Shown piece by piece: positions 30,656-39,946 of a DNA stretch of 64,000 nucleotides. The notes below the pieces were generated by a model, which searched no databases, was not told the origin of the DNA, and saw only the letters and a list, made by a program, of their open reading frames with translations. The position numbers and the translations under genes are program-made. Within the stretch, counting starts at the first letter, position 1. Each line of letters begins with the position of its first letter. Source of the DNA: Thraustochytrium sp. TN22 (lineage: Eukaryota; Sar; Bigyra; Thraustochytrida; Thraustochytriidae); assembly GCA_013306675.1 (NCBI GenBank), contig JABLUY010000078.1:62001-126000 (forward strand), read 5' to 3'.

Positions 30656-31400
30656 AGGTACAGCTTTGAGCTCGTCTCGGCCTGGCTCGGCACGGCCCGC
30701 GGGGGTGGGCGAACGAAGCACGCTCGCAAGGTATAAGAACTTGAAGTTACCAGCCATACAGCGGCGCGTACACGCGCCTCGACCCGACCGGCGCGGGCGG
30801 CAGACCACCCAGCGGCGCGTCGCCACGCCCGCCCTCGCTCGTTCGCAATCTCGCAGCCCGGCGCCGCGGGCGTCGCCTATCTCCCTCTGCATCTTTTCCC
30901 GCGACCACCCTTCCTCCAGCCCGGACCAGCCGGCTCGCAGTCAGCTGAGCAGGTGCTCCTCGGCACCCTCCTCCAGCTCCCGGCCGGCGTCCACCGCCGC
31001 GACGAGCAACGCTAAGCTCTCTCAGGCCTCGACGCCGGGCTCGCTCGTGGTCGCTCGCTGGCCTGCAGTCAGTGCCGGGAGCCTTCGCCGCTCCCTCCCG
31101 CGTTCGCTCGGCCAAACTCACGCCAGTCGGTCTGGGATCGAGGTCCTCCGCCCGGCCGCCCCCGCTCCCGGCCGCTGTCGCGCCCGAGCGCAGCGCAGGG
31201 CGCGCGCGGGGCCAGGCCTGGCCGCCCTCGCCCGGGCCTTCGCCCTCTCCGCCCTCGTCCTGGCCCTCGACGGTCGCGACCCGCTCGCCGCGCCCGTAGC
31301 AGCCTAGTAGCGAGGCAGACGCGACTCCCGTCCGGCCGACTCCGCGGCTGGCTGCGCGGCGGGCGCGGCGCGGCGGCGGCGGCGGGCGCGCAGTGCAACA

Positions 31401-31440
31401 GCGCGGCGCGGCGCGGCGCGGCGCGGCGTGGCGCGGCGCA
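31401..31440. repeat. (GCGCG)8 array in the Sec14-EDR2_C leader
   Basis: Eight 5-bp units, six perfect and two with one change. The unit is a rotation of GGCGC. The array ends 19 nt before the start codon at 31460, matching the XPO1 arrangement. Confidence 0.9.
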
Positions 31441-31459
31441 GCGGCTCGAGCGCGGCGGG

Positions 31460-34400
31460 ATGGCGGCCGAGGAGCACGTTGACGTCTCGGAGGCGCTGGC
31501 CCGCGCGGCGGCGGCGGCGGCGGCGGACGAGGACGCGGCGGGCGGCGGCGCGGTGCGGCGAGCGGACACGGATGACAAGGACGGTGGCGACCCGGGGGCG
31601 GCGCCGCGCGGCGCCATGCCTGCGGAGGTGCTCGCGGAACGCGTCGCCGCGCTCAGGAAGCGCCTGAGCGAGAGCGGCGAGGTGGAGCAGCTGGCGGGGG
31701 ACAAGGATCTGGAGGATGCGAGCCTGGGAAGGTTTGTGCGCGCGCGCGACGGTGACGTGGACGCGGCCCTGGCGCAAATGATCAACGTGCTGCGGTGGCG
31801 CCGCGAGCACAAGGTGGACCTCATTCTGAAGCGCGACTACGAGTTCGTGGCGCAGGACCGATGGGGCATGGCGTACTGGCACGGCCACGACAAGGTGGGG
31901 CGGCCCGTCTTGGTCATTCGTGGCGTGCGCCATGACCCGTCGCTATTCAGCACCGAGACCACGGTGCGGTACCTCATTTGGAAGCTGGAGACCAAGCTGC
32001 GCGAGCCGGACGTGGACGACGTCGTGGTGATCTTCGATTTCCTCACCGTGGCGCGGCACAACGTGGACATGAGGCTTGTGCGCATCATGATCCCCCTGCT
32101 GCTCAACTTTTACCCGGAGCGCCTCGGCGTCTGCTTGGTCTACCCGGCGCAGCCCATCATGTGGATTTTGTGGAAGATGGTGTCCAAGGCCTTTGACGAG
32201 AAGACCGAGAAGAAGTTCATCTTCGTGCGCGAGCAGAAGCGGGACAACAAGTTCCTGCGCCTCATCCCTGCCGAGGAGCTCCAGGTCCGCTTCGGCGGCA
32301 CCAGCACGGCCGAGTACGGAATGGACCTGCTCGGACTTATCCCGCCTGGCTCGCTCGAGGAGGACCTCGCGGCGCCGCGCAGCAGCATGGGACGTGCCGA
32401 TGCTGCGGGCGGGCCTGAGGCGGCGGCCGCCGCGGCAGCGGCCGCAGCGGCCGCAACGGCCGACGCCGGCACCATGGGCGGCTTTCTCGGGGCGCCTGCC
32501 TGGACCACAGCCCATGTGCCAGCGCAGCAGCAGCAGCAGCAGCAGCGGCAGCCGCCAAAACGCATCCTGCAACATAGCCCCCTGTCGGAGGACTGCGTCG
32601 GCCCCCGCGCTTTCGCGGCGCTCTCCCTCGATTCATCGAACGGCGACTTCGACACGGACCAGGCAGTCCGCGCCCACGGTGGGGGCATCTTCGAGAACAC
32701 GGATGCGTTTGAGGCCTTCATGGAGTCTCGCGAGCACGATGTGGACCGCTTTCAGAGCCGTCTGCGGTACCAGGTGTCTCATCTGCGCATGGACCCGCAG
32801 GACGGTGGGTCGGACGACGCCTCCTCCACGATCAGTCCCGCGAGCGACAGCCACGCGCTCAACAACTCGCACGACGTGCGTACTCTGCTGAGCGACGCCG
32901 GCACGACCAACACGAGCAAAACGACGACGGGCCGGCGCGCGCGCCTCAAGCGGTTCCTGCAACGCAAGATCCTGCGCAAGCGCAGTGAGGTGGCTCTCGC
33001 CAAGCACTCGCGCAGCGAGAATGAGGTGCTCATGCACAAGTCGATGGACACCGTGCTGCAGGCTGGCAAGAGGCCGTCAGAATCGATCCCAACGGTGATG
33101 AAGCACCATTCCGAGGCAGCGGAGATGGCCGCAGAGTTGGCCGAGGCCGCCGAGGCCGCCGCGGTGCTACAGGCCGCGCGCGCGCAGGCTGAGGAGGACG
33201 CTCGGCTCCCGGACGACTTGCATGACCTGGGCGACGGCACGGAGGACAGCGGCCGGCTGACCTCGTCTGGCGTGCAGCCCATGTCGTCGCCGTCGTGGGC
33301 GGGTGCGAGCAGCCAGAATGCGCGCGCGACATCCTTACGGCGGCGGCGTCGATCGCGCGGATCGCGCGAGGAGAAGGCGCTGCTGCCGGCGTTCACGCCG
33401 GACAAGATCAAGTTCGTGATGGAGGCGGGCGCCTCCATGAAGCGCGTTGCGTACGACGACCCGGGCCGCGAATGCAACACGTGGTCGCCTTGCTCCGCTG
33501 CGCGCTTCCGCACGCGCGTCGGCCCGGACTACAAGCGCAACAAGTTCAAGGAGCCGTCCGCCTCGGCGCTTTACGAGTGCGTCTGCATGGACGTCTGGTC
33601 TCTGCAGAGCAAGCGACCCAACATCGGCAGCTACATGCAGCTGCCGGCAATGCAGGCGCGGCCTGCAACGGGCGACGGCCAGGTGGCGCCGCCCATCCCG
33701 GAGCTCCTCATCATCAACATCATGATGCCGGGCTATCCGCCGAGCGGTCCCTTTGCCAAGAAGCGCACGGACGGCCCCGGCTACAGCATCGTGCTCTTCT
33801 CCAAGCTCAGCAGCTGGGCCAAAGAGACGCCCGAGGACCCGTCCGTGCAGCTGTGGAGCCGCTTTGTGCACGTGTACGAGGGCGACAAGTTCCGGGAGCG
33901 CCTCAAGATGATCACGCGCCTGGAGAACTCGGACGAGGTTAGCCTGGGCCGCATCGAGCGCGCGCTCCTGCAAAAGTACAACGGCACGCCCTGGCTCGTG
34001 CGGCCCGAGTACGAATTCCACAGGGGTGAGGGCTACTTTGAGATCTGCATCGACTTTCACCGCTTCCCGTACTTTGCGCTCAGCAACGCCATGCCTGTGT
34101 TGGACCGCGTCACCAACGCCATCATCGACTGCGCGCTCATTGTGCAGGCCGAAAAGGACCAGGAGATGCCCGAGCGTGTGCTCGTCAGCGCCACCATTCG
34201 CTGCCTGAACCTCAAGGAGGCGCCCGAGATCGACCTCGTTGCCCTTTCTGACGAGTCCAAGCGCAAGTCCTCGCACCTGGGCGCGTACGGAGCCTCCTTC
34301 ATCGACCGCGATGGCCGTGTGCATAGCCTCGCGAAGCTGCAGCGCCACGCCACAAGCGAGAACGCGGAGGCTGCGGGCCCGCGCCCTGACACCTCGCGCA

Positions 34401-34723
34401 CCGCCGCTGCCGCGGCCCTCCCCGCGGCGCCTGCCGCGCGCCCTGGCGGCGGCGCCGAACACCCTACCGCAGTATCTTCTTCTGCAGCATCCGAGACGAG
34501 TGCCCGGGCCAGTGGACCGGGCAAGCCTGTTTGGAAGCTTATTGCCTGTGCGGCGCTCATCCTCTGCGCGGTGCTCCTCGTTATGTTGTCGTTCCAGGCC
34601 GACGGATCTTCTTCAGAGGCCGACGGGGCGCAGGAGGCCGTCGAGGTTTCCTTTGACTCGAGTCAAACTCAGGAGCCCTCAGCTGCCAATCTCGCAGCAA
34701 TCTCGTCTCATGCAGAGCTCTGA
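31460..34723 (+). CDS. Sec14 (CRAL-TRIO) - EDR2_C fusion with C-terminal membrane anchor
   Basis: 1087 residues. After an acidic/Ala-rich N-terminus come a CRAL-TRIO N-terminal helix region (FVRARDGDVDAALAQMINVLRWRREH, about 93-118) and the Sec14 lipid-binding domain (about 125-290). The latter has GRPVLVIRGVRHD, DVVVIFDFLTVARHN and ERLGVCLVYPAQPIMWILWKMV. A long linker has poly-Ala, poly-Gln (CAG-encoded) and Ser-rich parts. An EDR2_C/DUF1336 domain spans about 647-920 (PELLIINIMMPGYPP, IERALLQKYNGTPWLVRPEY, CIDFHRFPYFALSNA). Near the end KLIACAALILCAVLLVMLSF forms one membrane span (about 1026-1045). Sec14 domains exchange phospholipids, so this looks like a tail-anchored lipid-transfer protein for contact sites. 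The fusion is not an architecture I know from EDR2 itself. Confidence 0.88.
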   Translation: MAAEEHVDVSEALARAAAAAAADEDAAGGGAVRRADTDDKDGGDPGAAPRGAMPAEVLAERVAALRKRLSESGEVEQLAGDKDLEDASLGRFVRARDGDVDAALAQMINVLRWRREHKVDLILKRDYEFVAQDRWGMAYWHGHDKVGRPVLVIRGVRHDPSLFSTETTVRYLIWKLETKLREPDVDDVVVIFDFLTVARHNVDMRLVRIMIPLLLNFYPERLGVCLVYPAQPIMWILWKMVSKAFDEKTEKKFIFVREQKRDNKFLRLIPAEELQVRFGGTSTAEYGMDLLGLIPPGSLEEDLAAPRSSMGRADAAGGPEAAAAAAAAAAAATADAGTMGGFLGAPAWTTAHVPAQQQQQQQRQPPKRILQHSPLSEDCVGPRAFAALSLDSSNGDFDTDQAVRAHGGGIFENTDAFEAFMESREHDVDRFQSRLRYQVSHLRMDPQDGGSDDASSTISPASDSHALNNSHDVRTLLSDAGTTNTSKTTTGRRARLKRFLQRKILRKRSEVALAKHSRSENEVLMHKSMDTVLQAGKRPSESIPTVMKHHSEAAEMAAELAEAAEAAAVLQAARAQAEEDARLPDDLHDLGDGTEDSGRLTSSGVQPMSSPSWAGASSQNARATSLRRRRRSRGSREEKALLPAFTPDKIKFVMEAGASMKRVAYDDPGRECNTWSPCSAARFRTRVGPDYKRNKFKEPSASALYECVCMDVWSLQSKRPNIGSYMQLPAMQARPATGDGQVAPPIPELLIINIMMPGYPPSGPFAKKRTDGPGYSIVLFSKLSSWAKETPEDPSVQLWSRFVHVYEGDKFRERLKMITRLENSDEVSLGRIERALLQKYNGTPWLVRPEYEFHRGEGYFEICIDFHRFPYFALSNAMPVLDRVTNAIIDCALIVQAEKDQEMPERVLVSATIRCLNLKEAPEIDLVALSDESKRKSSHLGAYGASFIDRDGRVHSLAKLQRHATSENAEAAGPRPDTSRTAAAAALPAAPAARPGGGAEHPTAVSSSAASETSARASGPGKPVWKLIACAALILCAVLLVMLSFQADGSSSEADGAQEAVEVSFDSSQTQEPSAANLAAISSHAEL

Positions 34724-34918
34724 TGAGTGAGCGCTGATGCTGATCTCGCCGAGAGACGCTCCTCGCTCTTGTTGAGAGTGGGCGCATTTGCGACTCTGGC
34801 TGCGGGCGGTGCACTCTGCCTCCGTTTTCTTTCTTTCCTCTCTTGCGCTTTTGAACACCAACGGCACCTGAAGCGCTGCCGTCCCGTCCCAGCGGCCATG
34901 CCAGCTTTCGTTTTCTTT

Positions 34919-34945
34919 GGCCTGGCCTGGCCTGGCCTGGCCTGC
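34919..34945. repeat. (CCTGG)n short pentanucleotide array
   Basis: About five units just downstream of the Sec14-EDR2_C gene and 25 bp before the transposon's left end. Confidence 0.8.
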
Positions 34946-35425
34946 CCTCTGCCCATTTATTGTGAAATATCCCAATCACACCTCTATGCTTACTCGTATC
35001 CGCCTACCACGCGGGGGTCCCTCGGTGACGCCCGGCACAGGGGGCACTAAAGCGTATTAAGAGGGTACTTTACTCCCGATTTGCTCCAAAAAAGTGGCCT
35101 AGAGTCTGGCGAAGTTAGTTCCGCATTCGATCAAAAACGCAGCGATGGGGCCGAGCTTGAAGAGGCCCACTCGAAGCGACCCAAGGCTCCTGCCCCCTAT
35201 TCATTTTGGCCGAAGGCGTGGTGGTTAGGATGAGATGAGCTCGGCAGTTCGCCCAGAGCGGCTTTGGGGGGAGCTCGCGCGCGACTTCGTCGCGGAGCGC
35301 GCTGGAGCCGCAGGCGCTGCGGCGCGCGGCTGCAGGCGGCCCTGGCGGGTGCCTTGTGCCTGCTCTCAGCTCGCACGCCCCTGCCGCAGCGCTTGGACGT
35401 GGAGTCGGGCCCGCACTGCGACATC

Positions 35426-35628
35426 ATGGCATCGGCGAGGCCTAACCACCGCGTGGAGGACGACAGCGACAGCGACAGCGACAGCGAGTTCGTGCCCCTG
35501 GACAAGCGGGACACAGGGGACGAAGACGAAGAAGGAGAGGAGCTTGGCGACGAGGATGCTCGTGCTGAGGCCGCTGCGCAGCAAGACTTCGAAGACATAC
35601 TTGCGTTGGTCGACGAACCGACGCGTGG
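35426..35628 (+). pseudogene. Acidic N-terminal piece of the transposon protein, copy 1
   Basis: The frame from ATG 35426 gives MASARPNHRVEDDSDSDSDS and a further acidic run through EEGEELGDEDARAE to LALVDEPTRG. This resembles the acidic N-terminus usual in piggyBac transposases. The later coding pieces are in other frames. The same piece recurs in copy 2 at 37722-37924. Confidence 0.45.
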
Positions 35629-35637
35629 TGCGAGTGC

Positions 35638-36055
35638 ATGTTCGAGGTCGGCCTCATTCAGCACAAGACCGTTCCGGGGCTCGCAGTCTCGCCGGATGGA
35701 GTCGCTCGCGTCCGGCTTCCAGGCGCGGAGTGCGACGCATCGTCAGTACTATGCAGCGTCGAGATCAAGACGCGCGTCGCGCCTGGAGGCGCGGTAGACG
35801 CACGTATCGTGAGCACCCAGATGAACACGTGGGGGACGAGACTTGGTGGAAGGCCATACCTGCCGAGCACCGCGCGCAAGTCTTGCACCAAGCTGTGGTC
35901 CTCCAAATCGATCACGTGCTCTACGTTGCTGCCAGCACGAGTTCGTGTTTGTACGCCTGCCTCGTTGAAGTGCCTCCGGACGCCCGGCTCGCCATGGAGC
36001 GCGCTCTGAAACCGTGGGCGGACAAGCTCACGACATGGGCGCACCAGAGCATCGA
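35638..36055 (+). pseudogene. YqaJ-like nuclease remnant, copy 1
   Basis: One frame reads HKTVPGLAVSPDGVARV, then VLCSVEIKTRVAP. The SPDG...EIK pattern is that of the YqaJ/lambda-exonuclease branch of PD-(D/E)xK nucleases. A second frame nearby reads HRAQVLHQAVVLQIDHVLYV, matching the following QV-x-HQ helix of the family. The pieces lie in different frames, so the domain is not intact as a single reading frame. The copy 2 equivalent is 37934-38351. The assignment rests on motif spacing only. Confidence 0.5.
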
Positions 36056-36060
36056 CAGCG

Positions 36061-37101
36061 GGTGCGCCGCCCAAGCCACCTGCCATCTTCGGCGAGGAGG
36101 AGGGGGCGGTGCTGAGCTCGCACTTCCGGCTGTGGCGCGCCATGCGCAAGCTTGTCGCTCTGAAGGGGCCCATGCGGCCCGTGCATGTCATCAAGTGCTT
36201 ACCGCAGGAGCTATACAACGTCGCAAAGGGCGGCGTCGACGGAAGCACACAGTACGTGGAGCAGATCACCAACACGCAGTGCATGAATCTGAGCTGCGAC
36301 CAGAACATCGCGTTGCGCACGTACAAGCAGCTCGTTGTCAACGCCATCGTGGTCTACCGCTACTTACAGGCTGCGAGGAAGAGCAACCTCGAAGACAGCG
36401 ACGGGCTAAAGGCCCTCCGCGACAAGGTGAACCGCTCTGAAGCGCTCAGCACTGTCTCGTTCCGCCTCACTGTCGACATGGTCCGTCACGTCTACAGGAG
36501 CAGGCAGCTCGATACGGCGCAGGTGGAGTTCAACATGCAGCCAAGCATGCCCAAGCCCACTGGGCTCACCAGGGAAGCGGCGAGGGACCTCGTGACCGCC
36601 GGTAAGCGCAAGCGAACCCCCGAGTTGCAGAAGTTCTTCAACCACGGCCAAGCCCGCGACATCCGCCTCGATGCCGCACTGCAACATGACTCAGAGGCAG
36701 CGGGAAAGGCATCCTTCAACGCCAACAACAAGAGGATTCCCGCCAAGCGGCTCTGCGTCATCTGCGGCAAGCAAACGCACCGTCGTTGCACCATCTGCGG
36801 TGTGCCTCTGCACGTGTTCATGAGAAAGAATGAACGCACAACCTGCTTTTCCAAGTGGCACACGCGCGTGCGCGTCGAGCCTCACGAAGGCTTCAAGAAG
36901 CGCAAGACAAACGTCAACGGAACACCTTCGCCCATTTGCCTCGATCATGTCGATTCGAGCAGCGCCAGTGCCTCGTCCGGTACCCCTACAGCGCAGAGCA
37001 GGAACGACCACGTAGCCCAAGCCAGCTACACCGACACCCCATCAAGCCATAGTTCAAGATCCTCTCGCAGCAGCCTCAGCACGAGTCCATCGTGCCCTTG
37101 A
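36061..37101 (+). pseudogene. piggyBac-like transposase C-terminal piece, copy 1
   Basis: An open stretch of about 347 codons without a recognised start codon. It contains ELYNVAKGGVDGSTQY; the Asp of KGGVD corresponds to the third catalytic Asp of piggyBac (D447). A helical region QNIALRTYKQLVVNAIVVYRY follows, then a C-terminal Cys/His cluster CVICGK...RRCTICGVPLH...CFSKWH, like the piggyBac zinc-binding tail. Segments matching the first two catalytic Asp residues were not found upstream; the YqaJ-like remnant sits there instead. The tail is Ser-rich and ends at TGA 37101. Confidence 0.6.
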
Positions 37102-37266
37102 TGCAGCCCAAGTTGGCCTCAGCATCCGCACAGGCCAGTCGGAAGTGACCAACACTTTACGCTTCCATACAAACCCAGTAGTTGAAAGTTCCAAAAATGA
37201 TTAGAATCATGATAGCAACAGGTCAGTCGAGCGCAAGCAGGAGAGCCGATTTACTAGGGATAATAT

Positions 37267-39562
37267 CCCAATCACACCTCTATGCTTACTCGTATCCGCC
37301 TACCACGCGGGGGTCCCTCGGTGACGCCCGGCACAGGGGGCACTAAAGCGTATTAAGAGGGTACTTTACTCCCGATTTGCTCCAAAAAAGTGGCCTAGAG
37401 TCTGGCGAAGTTAGTTCCGCATTCGATCAAAAACGCAGCGATGGGGCCGAGCTTGAAGAGGCCCACTCGAAGCGACCCAAGGCTCCTGCCCCCTATTCAT
37501 TTTGGCCGAAGGCGTGGTGGTTAGGATGAGATGAGCTCGGCAGTTCGCCCAGAGCGGCTTTGGGGGGAGCTCGCGCGCGACTTCGTCGCGGAGCGCGCTG
37601 GAGCCGCAGGCGCTGCGGCGCGCGGCTGCAGGCGGCCCTGGCGGGTGCCTTGTGCCTGCTCTCAGCTCGCACGCCCCTGCCGCAGCGCTTGGACGTGGAG
37701 TCGGGCCCGCACTGCGACATCATGGCATCGGCGAGGCCTAACCACCGCGTGGAGGACGACAGCGACAGCGACAGCGACAGCGAGTTCGTGCCCCTGGACA
37801 AGCGGGACACAGGGGACGAAGACGAAGAAGGAGAGGAGCTTGGCGACGAGGATGCTCGTGCTGAGGCCGCTGCGCAGCAAGACTTCGAAGACATACTTGC
37901 GTTGGTCGACGAACCGACGCGTGGTGCGAGTGCATGTTCGAGGTCGGCCTCATTCAGCACAAGACCGTTCCGGGGCTCGCAGTCTCGCCGGATGGAGTCG
38001 CTCGCGTCCGGCTTCCAGGCGCGGAGTGCGACGCATCGTCAGTACTATGCAGCGTCGAGATCAAGACGCGCGTCGCGCCTGGAGGCGCGGTAGACGCACG
38101 TATCGTGAGCACCCAGATGAACACGTGGGGGACGAGACTTGGTGGAAGGCCATACCTGCCGAGCACCGCGCGCAAGTCTTGCACCAAGCTGTGGTCCTCC
38201 AAATCGATCACGTGCTCTACGTTGCTGCCAGCACGAGTTCGTGTTTGTACGCCTGCCTCGTTGAAGTGCCTCCGGACGCCCGGCTCGCCATGGAGCGCGC
38301 TCTGAAACCGTGGGCGGACAAGCTCACGACATGGGCGCACCAGAGCATCGACAGCGGGTGCGCCGCCCAAGCCACCTGCCATCTTCGGCGAGGAGGAGGG
38401 GGCGGTGCTGAGCTCGCACTTCCGGCTGTGGCGCGCCATGCGCAAGCTTGTCGCTCTGAAGGGGCCCATGCGGCCCGTGCATGTCATCAAGTGCTTACCG
38501 CAGGAGCTATACAACGTCGCAAAGGGCGGCGTCGACGGAAGCACACAGTACGTGGAGCAGATCACCAACACGCAGTGCATGAATCTGAGCTGCGACCAGA
38601 ACATCGCGTTGCGCACGTACAAGCAGCTCGTTGTCAACGCCATCGTGGTCTACCGCTACTTACAGGCTGCGAGGAAGAGCAACCTCGAAGACAGCGACGG
38701 GCTAAAGGCCCTCCGCGACAAGGTGAACCGCTCTGAAGCGCTCAGCACTGTCTCGTTCCGCCTCACTGTCGACATGGTCCGTCACGTCTACAGGAGCAGG
38801 CAGCTCGATACGGCGCAGGTGGAGTTCAACATGCAGCCAAGCATGCCCAAGCCCACTGGGCTCACCAGGGAAGCGGCGAGGGACCTCGTGACCGCCGGTA
38901 AGCGCAAGCGAACCCCCGAGTTGCAGAAGTTCTTCAACCACGGCCAAGCCCGCGACATCCGCCTCGATGCCGCACTGCAACATGACTCAGAGGCAGCGGG
39001 AAAGGCATCCTTCAACGCCAACAACAAGAGGATTCCCGCCAAGCGGCTCTGCGTCATCTGCGGCAAGCAAACGCACCGTCGTTGCACCATCTGCGGTGTG
39101 CCTCTGCACGTGTTCATGAGAAAGAATGAACGCACAACCTGCTTTTCCAAGTGGCACACGCGCGTGCGCGTCGAGCCTCACGAAGGCTTCAAGAAGCGCA
39201 AGACAAACGTCAACGGAACACCTTCGCCCATTTGCCTCGATCATGTCGATTCGAGCAGCGCCAGTGCCTCGTCCGGTACCCCTACAGCGCAGAGCAGGAA
39301 CGACCACGTAGCCCAAGCCAGCTACACCGACACCCCATCAAGCCATAGTTCAAGATCCTCTCGCAGCAGCCTCAGCACGAGTCCATCGTGCCCTTGATGC
39401 AGCCCAAGTTGGCCTCAGCATCCGCACAGGCCAGTCGGAAGTGACCAACACTTTACGCTTCCATACAAACCCAGTAGTTGAAAGTTCCAAAAATGATTAG
39501 AATCATGATAGCAACAGGTCAGTCGAGCGCAAGCAGGAGAGCCGATTTACTAGGGATAATAT
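37267..39562 (+). repeat. Transposon tandem copy 2 (2296 bp)
   Basis: Direct copy of 34971-37266. All open stretches match at an offset of exactly 2296 bp, and I saw no difference between copies. It abuts copy 1 and is followed by the two 45-bp right-end repeats. Confidence 0.93.
38357..39397 (+). pseudogene. piggyBac-like transposase C-terminal piece, copy 2
   Basis: Equivalent of the copy 1 piece, with the same KGGVD and Cys/His cluster. Together with identical upstream pieces this shows the whole coding block was duplicated after it had already fragmented. Confidence 0.6.
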
Positions 39563-39650
39563 GGCTATCCTGATTAAACTCCGTCTAGGGCGATGGGATT
39601 GGGATATGGCTATCCTGATTAAACTCCGTCTAGGGCGATGGGATTGGGAT
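39561..39650. repeat. Two 45-bp direct repeats at the transposon right end
   Basis: Units at 39561-39605 and 39606-39650 are identical. Each begins ATGGCTATCCTG and ends with the terminal GATTGGGAT, so the right terminus is present twice. This sequence does not occur at the end of copy 1. Confidence 0.92.
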
Positions 39651-39652
39651 AT

Positions 39653-39946
39653 GTGCTCAAGGCGAAGATGCCACCATGTGATTTGGTTTTTTTTTGACAT
39701 TGGAGCGCGCCCGGAGCGCGCGCTCGGAGCTTGTACTTGAAGCTCGTGTCCTTGGGGCGTGAGCTTTGACGAGACCTTGCTTGCTCTTGGCGGCCAGCCA
39801 GTCACGGTCTCTCATCGATCTATCAAGCAGCAAGCAAGGAATGACGTGACGTGACGTGACGTGACGTGACGTGACGGGACGTGCCGTGACGTGACGTCTG
39901 AGCGTGACTGTAAACAGCTCGTAAAAGGAGATTGATGACACCGTCT
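39653..39946. other. Gap between the transposon and NUG1-like stop
   Basis: It holds a poly-T run at about 39687-39695, ACTTGAA at 39735-39741 and the GTGAC array. No gene is seen. Confidence 0.5.
39841..39895. repeat. (GTGAC)11 pentanucleotide array
   Basis: Eleven 5-bp units, eight of them perfect GTGAC. It also spells repeated TGACGT, the CRE-like hexamer. It ends about 50 bp beyond the stop codon of the minus-strand GTPase gene. Confidence 0.9.

Larger units (their letters stand above)
28699..31459. other. 2.8-kb divergent intergenic region, repeat-rich
   Basis: The region lies between the PH-START and Sec14-EDR2_C genes. It holds CTG/TTG-rich sequence (28699-28793), (CTG)12 at 28943, and AACTTGAA motifs at 29359, 29712 and 30738. 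It also has a GCTAG run at about 29606-29622 and three pentanucleotide arrays, described separately. Long open frames such as 29838-31307 have simple-repeat composition and are not genes. Confidence 0.55.
34971..37266 (+). repeat. Transposon tandem copy 1 (2296 bp)
   Basis: First of two direct copies. It begins at the left terminus CCCAATCACACC and ends TTTACTAGGGATAATAT, where copy 2 follows with no spacer. It lacks the 45-bp right-end sequence found after copy 2. Confidence 0.93.
34971..39648 (+). mobile_element. Tandemly duplicated DNA transposon, piggyBac-like, broken
   Basis: The outer ends are CCCAATC (34971-34977) and its inverse GATTGGG (39642-39648), each flanked by ATAT (34967-34970 and 39649-39652). 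This gives an 11-bp ATATCCCAATC inverted repeat including the flanks. Inside are two head-to-tail copies of a 2296-bp unit, which appear identical, then two copies of a 45-bp right-end sequence. Coding pieces resemble the piggyBac transposase C-terminus (KGGVD, then a Cys/His cluster) and a YqaJ-like nuclease. CCC/GGG ends with a 4-bp palindromic flank fit piggyBac, although the usual target is TTAA. The coding region is spread over all three forward frames, so the element is probably dead. Being the same in both copies, the decay is older than the duplication. Confidence 0.72.

Noticed and set aside
29838-31307. 489-codon open frame in the divergent region
   Set aside because: It runs through GCAGC and CGGCA arrays and has no domain-like segment.
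35658-36347. 229-codon minus-strand open frame in the transposon (and its copy at 37954-38643)
   Set aside because: Antisense to the plus-strand YqaJ-like and KGGVD pieces; no domain signature.
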